Source of the DNA: Oscillospiraceae bacterium
GTDB lineage: Bacteria > Bacillota > Clostridia > Monoglobales > Monoglobaceae
DNA: 35,594 bases
Assembly: GCA_015068655.1 (NCBI GenBank)
Contig: SVKC01000017.1
Coordinates: forward strand, 1 to 35,594
Direction: 5' to 3'
The notes under the pieces: generated by a model
What the model saw: only the letters and a program-made list of their open reading frames with translations
What the model was told of the DNA's origin: nothing
Database searches by the model: none
In this document: positions 17,735 to 24,481 of the stretch, piece after piece
Layout of the letters: each line of letters opens with the position of its first letter
Position numbering within the stretch: position 1 is the first letter of the stretch
Made by a program: the position numbers and the translations under genes

Positions 17735-18469
17735 TTATCTTGTAAAGTGTTTAAGAAAGGCTTTTGTCCGTTCATTCTGCGGATTGTCAACAACCGCATC
17801 GGGAGAGCCTTCTTCAACAATGTACCCATCTGCCATAAATATAATTCTGTCCGAAACAATTTTTGCAAACTCAATTTCGTGAGTAACAATCACCATTGTC
17901 ATTTTTCTGTTTGCAAGGTCACGAATAACCTTCAGTATTTCTCCCGTGAGTTCAGGGTCAAGAGCCGATGTTGGTTCATCAAACAAAATTGCTCTCGGTC
18001 GCATAGCCAAAGCTCTCGCAATTGCAACTCGTTGTTGCTGACCACCCGAAAGCTGATATGGATATGCGTCAATTTTGTCCAGAAGCCCAACAGATTCAAG
18101 AAGCTCACGTGCGTAGCCTTCAGCCTCATCCTTCGTTTCCTTGTTCACAAGCATTGGTGCAAGAGTGATATTTTCAAGCACCGATTTGTGGGGAAACAAA
18201 TTGAAATTCTGAAAAACCATTCCAAGCTTTTGAAATGCGTTGCTTTTCAGGTATATACCGTTCGCAACAACCTCTTCACCGTCAATGGATATAGAACCTC
18301 CGTCAACAGTTTCGAGATGTATCATAGAGCGCAGAAATGTACTTTTTCCCGAACCGGAAGGACCAATAATAGAAACAACCTCTCCCTCCTGCACATCCAG
18401 GCTTACATCCTTCAAAACTTCAAGCTTTCCAAAGCTTTTTTTGATATTTTTTGCAGAAATAACAGACAT
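17735..18469 (-). CDS. Polar amino acid ABC transporter, ATP-binding protein (GlnQ type)
   Basis: This is the cytosolic ATPase that powers the importer with the permease and binding protein encoded upstream. The 244 residues contain Walker A GPSGSGKST (about 36-44), the Q-loop in VFQNFNLFPH, the signature LSGGQQQRVAIARAL (about 140-154), Walker B AILFDEPTSALDPE and the H-loop VIVTHEIEFA. The pattern matches the GlnQ/HisP subfamily. It starts 12 bases after the permease stop codon. Substrate identity cannot be taken from this subunit. Confidence 0.95.
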   Translation of the reverse strand: MSVISAKNIKKSFGKLEVLKDVSLDVQEGEVVSIIGPSGSGKSTFLRSMIHLETVDGGSISIDGEEVVANGIYLKSNAFQKLGMVFQNFNLFPHKSVLENITLAPMLVNKETKDEAEGYARELLESVGLLDKIDAYPYQLSGGQQQRVAIARALAMRPRAILFDEPTSALDPELTGEILKVIRDLANRKMTMVIVTHEIEFAKIVSDRIIFMADGYIVEEGSPDAVVDNPQNERTKAFLKHFTR

Positions 18470-18481
18470 TACAGCACCCCC

Positions 18482-19129
18482 TTAACCCTTGTAGTAATCA
18501 AGCTTCTTTTCAATGTAACCAAAAAGAAGTGTAAGAATACCACAGAACGCAAGATAGAATACACCGGAATAAAACAGCGGCCAAAGAATATGCTCACTGT
18601 TCATAAAGCGTTTTGCATTCCAGGTTATTTCATAAATCATAATGGTATTCGCAAGAGACGTATCCTTCACAAGTGTAAGAAACTCATTGCTCATAGGAGG
18701 AACAATTCTTTTCACAACCTGCATCAGTACCACATTAAAGAAAATTTCCTTTTTGCTCATACCAAGCACCTGACCGGCTTCGTACTGTCCCTTTGGTATT
18801 GATTCGATACCGCCTCGGAATATTTCGGAGAAATAACAAGAATAATTCAGTATAAACGCAAGCATAACCGCAACAAAGGTAGACATTCCGTTTATGCCCA
18901 AAAGTCCGGGACCAAAACCAAATACAATCAATTGAAGCATCAGTGGTGTTCCTCGGATAATCCATATAAGCGTTTTTATTGGCCACTTTATAATCTTGAT
19001 TTTGCTCATTGACCCCAAAGAAATCAAAAGACCGAGAGGCAGTGCCGCAAGAAGCGTCAAAGCAAAAATTTTAAATGTTGTCCAAAGACCTTCAAGAAGG
19101 CTCAAGGTAACTGTTATAAATAAATCCAT
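18482..19129 (-). CDS. Polar amino acid ABC transporter, permease protein
   Basis: This integral membrane subunit of the His/Glu/Gln/Arg/opine class forms the translocation path. The start is the ATG at 19129 (MDLFITVTLSLLEG), with AAGGA seven bases upstream. A longer frame to 19234 runs into the inverted-repeat element and is rejected. The 215 residues have about five helices. The cytoplasmic EAA-type loop reads EAGQVLGMSKKEIFFNVVLM, followed by PPMSNEFLTLVKDTSLA. It is separated from the binding protein gene by the structured element at 19151-19296, which may lower its expression relative to the binding protein. Confidence 0.93.
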   Translation of the reverse strand: MDLFITVTLSLLEGLWTTFKIFALTLLAALPLGLLISLGSMSKIKIIKWPIKTLIWIIRGTPLMLQLIVFGFGPGLLGINGMSTFVAVMLAFILNYSCYFSEIFRGGIESIPKGQYEAGQVLGMSKKEIFFNVVLMQVVKRIVPPMSNEFLTLVKDTSLANTIMIYEITWNAKRFMNSEHILWPLFYSGVFYLAFCGILTLLFGYIEKKLDYYKG

Positions 19130-19150
19130 TTCTATATCCTTTTCGTTAAA

Positions 19151-19296
19151 AAAGGGGCTGTAGCAAAACGAAATTTTCGGGACGGGATGGAACCTATCCC
19201 CTACATACATTGTGTACATCAATTTTTGCGACACAATTTGTAGGGTTCGGTTTCCACGCCGAACCGCTTTTTTTCATTTTACTACAGCTCCTTTTT
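19151..19296. repeat. MITE-like inverted-repeat element between ABC binding-protein and permease genes
   Basis: The ends form a terminal inverted repeat of over 20 bases with three mismatches: GGGGCTGTAGCAAAACGAAA at 19154-19173 faces the complement of TTTCATTTTACTACAGCTCC near 19272-19291. Inside are three further stems. GGGAT/ATCCC lies at 19184-19200, a two-part stem joins CCCTACA and ATTGTGT (19199-19215) to ACACAAT and TGTAGGG (19231-19245), and the perfect hairpin GGTTCGG/CCGAACC lies at 19244-19265. There is no ORF of note. It resembles small non-autonomous elements; no target duplication is obvious. Confidence 0.7.
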
Positions 19297-19322
19297 ATTT
19301 TTTATTAGAAGTCTTTCAAATC

Positions 19323-20117
19323 TTAGAAAGCAAGATTGAGTTCATACTTTTCAGCAAGAGCCGGAAGTGTTCCGTCAGCATTGAGTTCGGCAATGATTTC
19401 ATTTACCTTTGCAGCAAGGTCAGAACCCTTTCTGAAACCGATTCCATATTCTTCTGTTGTGAGCTCCAGTGAATAGCCAAGTCCGTCATAGCTTGTGCCG
19501 TCTGCTGTCATTGCCTTTGCCATTGTTATATCAATAACACAAGCATCAGCCTGACCGCCGATAACCGCAAGAAGAGCATCTGTCTGTGCAGCTACAGGTG
19601 AATATTTTTCGTCAAGACCATTGTCTTTGATTGCAGTTTCACCGGCAGAGCCAGCTTCTGCTGCAAACTTGAGTCCCTTCAAGCTTTCAACATCCTTGTA
19701 GCTTTCAAGAGCATCTTCCTTCATTACAACAACCTGTGCATTCTTCACATATGCATCAGAAACATCACAGTTTTGCTTTACTTCGTCAGAAATTGTCATA
19801 CCGTTCCAGATACAATCAATCTTGTTTGAATCAAGTGTAACGAATTTTGTATCCCAGTTGATTTCAACAAATTCAGGTTCAACACCAAGCTTTTCACAAA
19901 CAGCTTCCGCAAACTCTGTATCAAAGCCGGTAAGCTTTCCGTTTTCTTCATAGTTCATAGGCTCATAAATTGTGTAACCGATAACCATTTTCCCGTTTTC
20001 AGTAATCTTCGCAAGCTCCGAATCCTTGTTTTCAGCAGTTTTTCCGCCACAAGCAACAAGTGCAACACACATAACAAGTGCCATCATAAGAGCAAAAATT
20101 TTTGTAAGCTTTTTCAT
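19323..20117 (-). CDS. Amino acid ABC transporter substrate-binding lipoprotein
   Basis: This secreted binding protein captures a polar amino acid and delivers it to the permease. The 264 residues start with a lipoprotein signal: a basic MKKLTK, a hydrophobic core, then a lipobox ending at cysteine 23 (CVALVACGG). The mature part has the family-3 solute-binding sequence MVIGYTIYEPMNYEENGKLT and GFDTEFAEAVCEKLG, followed by the DSNKIDCIWNGM segment. It is the first gene of its operon, with an AAGGAGAG ribosome site and its own promoter carrying an overlapping palindrome. The amino acid bound (cystine, glutamine, arginine or other) cannot be decided here. Confidence 0.95.
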   Translation of the reverse strand: MKKLTKIFALMMALVMCVALVACGGKTAENKDSELAKITENGKMVIGYTIYEPMNYEENGKLTGFDTEFAEAVCEKLGVEPEFVEINWDTKFVTLDSNKIDCIWNGMTISDEVKQNCDVSDAYVKNAQVVVMKEDALESYKDVESLKGLKFAAEAGSAGETAIKDNGLDEKYSPVAAQTDALLAVIGGQADACVIDITMAKAMTADGTSYDGLGYSLELTTEEYGIGFRKGSDLAAKVNEIIAELNADGTLPALAEKYELNLAF

Positions 20118-20161
20118 TTCAAAAAACTCTCCTTTTATGTAGAAATTTAAATTACTATGTT

Positions 20162-20190
20162 AGTTTAGCACACTAAACCGATAAAGTCAA
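20162..20190 (-). promoter_or_regulatory. Promoter of the amino acid ABC transporter operon
   Basis: On the minus strand there is a -35 TTGACT (20185-20190), a 17-base spacer and a -10 TAAACT (20162-20167). It lies between the ZIP gene terminator and the binding-protein gene, leaving a leader of about 40 bases. A perfect palindrome overlaps the spacer and -10 box. Confidence 0.65.
20163..20178. promoter_or_regulatory. Operator-like palindrome overlapping the -10 box
   Basis: The inverted repeat GTTTAG-CACA-CTAAAC has perfect six-base arms and a four-base centre. It covers most of the -10 box and the end of the spacer, the position expected for a repressor site. No matching regulator is encoded in the window, so the binding protein is unknown. 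Confidence 0.45.
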
Positions 20191-20194
20191 TAGC

Positions 20195-20225
20195 AAAAAG
20201 AAAAATACCGCAGATTTCTCTGCGG
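20195..20225 (-). terminator. Rho-independent terminator of the translation operon
   Basis: On the minus strand, CCGCAGA and TCTGCGG form a perfect seven-base stem with a four-base loop (20208-20225), followed by TATTTTTCTTTTT. It lies about 50 bases after the ZIP transporter stop and before the ABC transporter promoter, so it cleanly separates the two units. Confidence 0.85.
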
Positions 20226-20276
20226 CAAAATAACTCTTTTACTTTGACCTCAACCATTTACAGCGAGCCAAAATTC

Positions 20277-21029
20277 TTATCCAAGAAAAACATCCGAAAC
20301 AAGCATCACACAAAAGCCTGCCAAAAGAGCGTATGTTGCACCTCTTTCACTTCCGTGAGCATGAGTTTCGGGAATCATTTCATCACTCACCACATAAATC
20401 ATCGTTCCTCCCGCAAAAGCAAGAGCAAAAGGAAGAATTGCAGAAGAAAGGCTTACAGCAAAATATCCCACAAAAGTTCCGAGAACCTCCACAAGACCTG
20501 TCATCATTGCACACACAAAAGTCTTTGACGGTGAAACGCCTGCCGCAATCATCGGTGCAATAATAACCATTCCCTCGGGAATATTTTGAAGAGCAATACC
20601 TCCCGCAATCATCAGTGCCTGAGAAGTATTTCCCGAACCAAAGCCCACACCTGCCGCAATTCCTTCAGGCAAATTGTGTATAGCGATTGCAAGAACAAAA
20701 AGCAACACCTTGTTCAGATTTGCATTATGGTGCATTTCCTCTTCTCCGCCCATAAGCTTGTGAAGATGCGGAACAAGCTTGTCAATAAGATTCAGGCACA
20801 ATGCCCCGGCAAAAATCCCCGCAATCGTAACCATAATTCCGTATTTCCCTCCATATTCCAATGAAGGTATAATCAGCCCCAGAACAGCCGCAGAAAGCAT
20901 AACTCCCGCCGCAAACGAAAGTATAATATCCGAAAATCTGTGTGAAAGCTTTTTGAACAAAAAGCCGATTAATGCTCCGAAAACTGTTGCACCGCCAACA
21001 CCGAGTGCCGTAATCAATATCATTTTCAT
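20277..21029 (-). CDS. ZIP family divalent metal transporter (GufA-like)
   Basis: This membrane importer of zinc or related metals has 250 residues from the ATG at 21029, which has GAGGTG eight bases upstream. A GTG three codons earlier is possible but too close to the ribosome site. About eight hydrophobic helices are visible. The metal-binding motifs are HNLPEGIAAGVGFG (about 138-151) and the second QNIPEGMVIIAP (about 168-179). The cytoplasmic loop PHLHKLMGGEEEMHHN is rich in histidine. It is the last gene before the operon terminator, 41 bases after ribF, an unusual tail for a translation operon. Confidence 0.92.
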   Translation of the reverse strand: MKMILITALGVGGATVFGALIGFLFKKLSHRFSDIILSFAAGVMLSAAVLGLIIPSLEYGGKYGIMVTIAGIFAGALCLNLIDKLVPHLHKLMGGEEEMHHNANLNKVLLFVLAIAIHNLPEGIAAGVGFGSGNTSQALMIAGGIALQNIPEGMVIIAPMIAAGVSPSKTFVCAMMTGLVEVLGTFVGYFAVSLSSAILPFALAFAGGTMIYVVSDEMIPETHAHGSERGATYALLAGFCVMLVSDVFLG

Positions 21030-21070
21030 TCTGTCCACACCTCAATTATTTTATATTAGAAAATACACAT

Positions 21071-21982
21071 CTAAGCCTTTTTTTCTTCTTCCGCAAGCAC
21101 CATTAATTTCTTTTCGTCATCCATCAACTGAGCCTGCAACGAGTCAAGACTTTCAAACTTCTGTATATCTCTTATTCTTCTGAGAAACTGAATTTCCACT
21201 TTCTTTCCGTAAAGATTTCCTCTGTAATCCGAAATATAAGTTTCTATATTCTTTTCATCAACTTCGACAGTTGGCTTTGCACCAACATTGGTAATACCGA
21301 AAAAAACTGATTCATCAAAAAGAACCTTTGAAAGATAAACCCCGTCCATTGGCACAACAAAGCCACGGAGAAGATTTATGTTTGCCGTTGGAAATCCGAT
21401 TGTTCGTCCAAGCTCTCTGCCGTGAACAACCTCTCCCGATACAGAAAAAGGTCTTCCCATATATTCAATGACCTTTTCCATTTGTCCCTCTGTTACAAAT
21501 CTCCTTATTTCCGTACTGGAAACAATGTTATCGAGTCTTACACATTTTTCCGTAAAGACCTGTATTCCATATTTTCCGCACTCCTCGGAGAGCTTTTGAA
21601 TATCGCCCTCTGCCATATGTCCAAAACGATAGTTTTCTCCCGAAAACACCGCCGCCGCATTATACCTTTCTGCAATATACTCCGCTACAAAATTATCATA
21701 TTTTACCGACTTGAATTCCGTAGTGAAATCTTCCTTAAGAACAACATCCACGCCAAGTCTTTGAAGTATTTCCAGTTTTTTCTCATCACTGTTTATCTTT
21801 TGTACATTGGGTATATCCACAAGCTGAACAACAGCCAGAAGATTGTTGTTTTCAGCATATTTTTTCATAGCAGAAATAACCTTGATATGCCCTTTGTGAA
21901 GAGCATCAAAGGAGCCCAGAGCAACTGCTGTCTTTTTTTCTGTTTTGGAAAATCTTATATCCTTTCCATTCAAAACCGTCAT
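21071..21982 (-). CDS. ribF: Bifunctional riboflavin kinase / FAD synthetase
   Basis: The enzyme phosphorylates riboflavin to FMN and adenylates FMN to FAD. Within the 303 residues the N-terminal FAD synthetase part has the nucleotidyltransferase motif GSFDALHKGH (about 23-32) and the signature VSSTEIRRFVTEG. The C-terminal riboflavin kinase domain starts near PFSVSGEVVHGRELGRTIGF and includes PTANINL. It begins two bases after the truB stop codon, the usual truB-ribF arrangement of firmicutes. Confidence 0.95.
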   Translation of the reverse strand: MTVLNGKDIRFSKTEKKTAVALGSFDALHKGHIKVISAMKKYAENNNLLAVVQLVDIPNVQKINSDEKKLEILQRLGVDVVLKEDFTTEFKSVKYDNFVAEYIAERYNAAAVFSGENYRFGHMAEGDIQKLSEECGKYGIQVFTEKCVRLDNIVSSTEIRRFVTEGQMEKVIEYMGRPFSVSGEVVHGRELGRTIGFPTANINLLRGFVVPMDGVYLSKVLFDESVFFGITNVGAKPTVEVDEKNIETYISDYRGNLYGKKVEIQFLRRIRDIQKFESLDSLQAQLMDDEKKLMVLAEEEKKA

Positions 21983-21984
21983 AG

Positions 21985-22866
21985 CTATGCACCGCCGTAA
22001 AAGCTTTTTATTATTTCAAAATCTTCCCCATTCTTTCTTGCCAAAGCAAGAAAATCATTTTTTTCATCAAATACCCGATAAGTCTCACCGTCACAAAGTC
22101 CCTCTACTTTGATTTTTATGCCGTTTCGTACACGCCATGCATTGCGTCCGCCCAACACTATACGTCTGTATTCGGGAAGTGCCTCCGAAACATGAGTCAA
22201 AAAACTGTAATCTCCCTTCTCGGTCATTGTTTCAATTTGCTCAAGAGAAAACGCTTCAGAAATAGAGAATCGTCCGCTTCTTGTGCGTTCCAATGCAGAC
22301 ATATGTCCGCCGCAACCGAGAGCTGCTCCTATATCATTGCAAAGAGTTCTTATGTAAGTTCCCTTTGAACAATCCACAAGCATATCTACTGTTCCATCCT
22401 CAAGATTTATGTTTTTTATCTCAATTCCATTAATAACGACCTTTCTCGGCTCTCGCTCCACAGTTTTTCCCTCACGGGCAAGCTCATAAAGCTTTTTTCC
22501 TTCGATTTTTATTGCCGAAAACATCGGAGGAATCTGGGATATTTCACCGACAAAGCTATTCACTGCATCACAGATTTCATTCTCCGTTACATTAACATCA
22601 AAGCTTTCAAGCACCTCACCCGATGCATCCTGCGTGTCAGTGAAAGCACCCAGTTGAAGGCGTGCCATATACTGTTTGTCTGAAGCTGTGAGGTATTCCG
22701 CAAGCTTTGTTCCCTTCCCGATGCACATTGGCAAAACGCCTGAAGCATCAGGGTCAAGAGTTCCCGTGTGTCCTATTTTTTTTATATTCAAAATCTTTCT
22801 CAATCTGTAAACTACGTCGTGGGAAGTTATTCCAAGTGGCTTGTTCACATTCACTATTCCATCCAT
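21985..22866 (-). CDS. truB: tRNA pseudouridine-55 synthase TruB
   Basis: The enzyme converts U55 in the T-arm of tRNAs to pseudouridine. The 293-residue protein begins DGIVNVNKPLGITSHDVV, and the catalytic aspartate lies in GHTGTLDPDASGVL (about 33-46). The later DCSKGTYIRTLCNDIGAALG and the GxGGHMSALERTRSG stretch are also family hallmarks. The C-terminal region looks PUA-like but is short. It follows nrnA by 27 bases. Confidence 0.96.
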   Translation of the reverse strand: MDGIVNVNKPLGITSHDVVYRLRKILNIKKIGHTGTLDPDASGVLPMCIGKGTKLAEYLTASDKQYMARLQLGAFTDTQDASGEVLESFDVNVTENEICDAVNSFVGEISQIPPMFSAIKIEGKKLYELAREGKTVEREPRKVVINGIEIKNINLEDGTVDMLVDCSKGTYIRTLCNDIGAALGCGGHMSALERTRSGRFSISEAFSLEQIETMTEKGDYSFLTHVSEALPEYRRIVLGGRNAWRVRNGIKIKVEGLCDGETYRVFDEKNDFLALARKNGEDFEIIKSFYGGA

Positions 22867-22893
22867 TTTTGCTTCTCTTCTCTGTTTAATTTT

Positions 22894-23832
22894 TTAAAGC
22901 TGTTTTTTTATTTCAGCAACAAGCTCCTCTTTCACTATTTCAAGCTCCTTGCGCAAAAGAAATCCGCTTGCCTTTATATGACCGCCGCCACCGAAAGCAA
23001 CAGCCGCCTTTGCAACATCAACATCACCGTTTGAGCGAAGACTTACCTTGAAAGCTCCGTCCTCACGCTGGCGAATGTATGCACCAACCTCAGCACCCTC
23101 CACAGACCTGGGCAGCTCAACAATACCGTCTATTATTGTTTCATCCACACCAAGCTCTTTGAAATCCTCTTCTGTAATGGAAAGAACCGCAATCTTACCA
23201 TTTTCGAAAAGTTCAAGACTATCAATGCCCTTTCTGTATGCACGAAAATAATCGAAGCTTTTCGTATCGAATACGCACTTTGAAATATAACCTATATCAA
23301 CACCCTTTTCCAGAAGCTTTGCAGCTACAACGTGTGTTTTCGGGGTTGTTGATGAATACTTGAAGCTTCCTGTATCGCAGGTAATTGCAACATATATATT
23401 GTGCGCCATATCGTGTGTAAGCTCAACACCAAGCATCTCTGCCAAATCAAAAATTATTTCTCCTGTTGCAGGAGCATCAACAAGCAAAGTACTTTCTGCA
23501 AACTCTACGTGTGTCATATGATGGTCAATTGCCGCCGTGTTGCCCGAAAAAAACTCTTTCATAGTCCCCAGCCGCTTTATGTCAGCGCAGTCAACTGCAA
23601 CCTTGAGATCACATTCTTCAACAGAAAGTCCGTTGTTTTCTGTACCTTTCACAAGCTTGTATTCCCGTGTGCGTTCATCTCCCTGACGAAGAAACACTTC
23701 CGCTTTCTTTCCCAATGCAATCATAATAAGCTTTAGGGCAAAAGCACTTCCCAAGGCATCGCCATCAGGATTTTCGTGATTGAATATTGCAATTTTCTGT
23801 GCATTTTTTATCTTTTCTACAATACTTTTCAA
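22894..23832 (-). CDS. nrnA: DHH-family phosphoesterase, NrnA-type oligoribonuclease / pAp phosphatase
   Basis: It degrades short RNA oligomers and dephosphorylates 3'-phosphoadenosine 5'-phosphate; both activities are known for the family. The 312 residues show the DHH motifs FNHENPDGDALGSAFAL (about 18-34), VAVDCADIKRLG, AIDHHMTH (about 96-103) and CDTGSFKYSSTTPKTH, and the DHHA1 motif GGGHIKASGF near residue 287. The start appears to be TTG at 23832, with AGGGG eight bases upstream. A small hairpin (23844-23857) includes part of that ribosome site. Confidence 0.93.
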   Translation of the reverse strand: MKSIVEKIKNAQKIAIFNHENPDGDALGSAFALKLIMIALGKKAEVFLRQGDERTREYKLVKGTENNGLSVEECDLKVAVDCADIKRLGTMKEFFSGNTAAIDHHMTHVEFAESTLLVDAPATGEIIFDLAEMLGVELTHDMAHNIYVAITCDTGSFKYSSTTPKTHVVAAKLLEKGVDIGYISKCVFDTKSFDYFRAYRKGIDSLELFENGKIAVLSITEEDFKELGVDETIIDGIVELPRSVEGAEVGAYIRQREDGAFKVSLRSNGDVDVAKAAVAFGGGGHIKASGFLLRKELEIVKEELVAEIKKQL

Positions 23833-23843
23833 AGTTACATCCC

Positions 23844-23887
23844 CTGTCTAAAGACAGCAAGCGTTGAACCCTAAAGCATTCAACGCT
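23844..23887 (-). promoter_or_regulatory. Two hairpins in the rbfA-nrnA gap, one next to the nrnA ribosome site
   Basis: On the minus strand a nine-base stem (AGCGTTGAA and TTCAACGCT, 23860-23887) is followed by a six-base stem CTGTCT/AGACAG with a two-base loop (23844-23857) whose 3' arm runs into the AGGGG ribosome site. There is no T tract, so this is probably not a terminator. Translation control or RNA processing is possible, but neither is shown. Confidence 0.4.
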
Positions 23888-23894
23888 CACCTCG

Positions 23895-24236
23895 TTAAAG
23901 ATTTTTCAGAACCTCATTAATATGCGCACCATACTCAATTGAATTATCAAGAACAAAGGTAAATTCAGGAGTATTCCGAAGATTTATACGTCTTCCTACT
24001 TCCTTTCGTATAAATCCCGAAGCATTTTTCAGGGCATCCATAGCACCCTTCTGCACCTCTTCATTGCCGAGAACACTGATATATGCCTTTGCAAACTTCA
24101 AGTCCTTCGTAACGCTGGCATTCACAACCGACACAACAGCCTTTGAAAGTCTTGGATCCTTCAATTCACGAATAATCATACTGAGCTCACGCTTGACCTC
24201 CTCTGAAATTCTGTCTATTCTGTTATAAGCAGGCAC
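23895..24236 (-). CDS. rbfA: 30S ribosome-binding factor RbfA
   Basis: RbfA binds the immature 30S subunit and helps mature the 5' end of 16S rRNA. At 113 residues it has normal length. It shows the N-terminal RIDRISEEVKRELSMIIREL and DPRLSKAVVSVV, plus the KH-like fold sequence DLKFAKAYISVLG, ending in INEVLKNL. The start is a GTG at 24236 with GGCGGTGG close upstream. In most relatives it follows infB directly; here a 182-base structured element separates them. Confidence 0.94.
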   Translation of the reverse strand: MPAYNRIDRISEEVKRELSMIIRELKDPRLSKAVVSVVNASVTKDLKFAKAYISVLGNEEVQKGAMDALKNASGFIRKEVGRRINLRNTPEFTFVLDNSIEYGAHINEVLKNL

Positions 24237-24298
24237 AATTCCACCGCCTTTCCAATTACTCGGTTTTCATTCTTTTTGCTCCTATGAACGAGCTTCAT

Positions 24299-24480
24299 AA
24301 TAGTCGTCGGTGAAACGCATTTGCGTTTTTTGTTTGCGATGTATCGCAAACTCCTTTGAAAACTGTGGTTTTCAAAGGCCGACACTATTGCAATCATGCG
24401 TGGCTTTCAAGCCAATAGCTTGAAAGTAGCGGAACGTGTTCCACTTAAAACGGCACTTTGCCGTTTCCACGACAATGATT
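24299..24480. repeat. Two-unit, six-hairpin structured element between infB and rbfA
   Basis: Unit 1 (24299-24389) is closed by AATAGT and TCGG pairing with CCGA and ACTATT. It encloses three perfect hairpins: AAACGCA/TGCGTTT (24313-24328), GTTTGCGAT/ATCGCAAAC (24332-24351) and an 11-base stem CCTTTGAAAAC/GTTTTCAAAGG (24353-24378). Unit 2 (24392-24480) is closed by AATCAT and CGTGG pairing with CCACG and ATGATT. It encloses CTTTCAAGC/GCTTGAAAG (24404-24426), GGAAC/GTTCC (24431-24442) and AAACGGC/GCCGTTT (24448-24466). The outermost ends are also similar inverted repeats. The element begins one base after the infB stop codon. Confidence 0.8.
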
Positions 24481-24481
24481 A

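Noticed and set aside
17747-18802. Plus-strand ORF of 351 codons opposite the ABC ATPase and permease
   Set aside because: Shadow of well-supported genes on the minus strand; composition reflects the reverse frame of GlnQ-type sequence.
19130-19234. N-terminal extension of the ABC permease
   Set aside because: The extra 35 codons lie in the inverted-repeat element, while the ATG at 19129 has a well-spaced ribosome site and starts a typical permease.
24215-24397. Minus-strand 60-codon ORF running from the six-hairpin element into rbfA
   Set aside because: Its sequence is dictated by the inverted repeats and it overlaps the rbfA start. No ribosome site at a plausible start.
24299-24480. Possible CRISPR array or tRNA cluster because of repeated palindromes
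   Set aside because: The hairpins differ in sequence and are not direct repeats with spacers, and there is no acceptor stem, anticodon arm or CCA pattern of tRNA.
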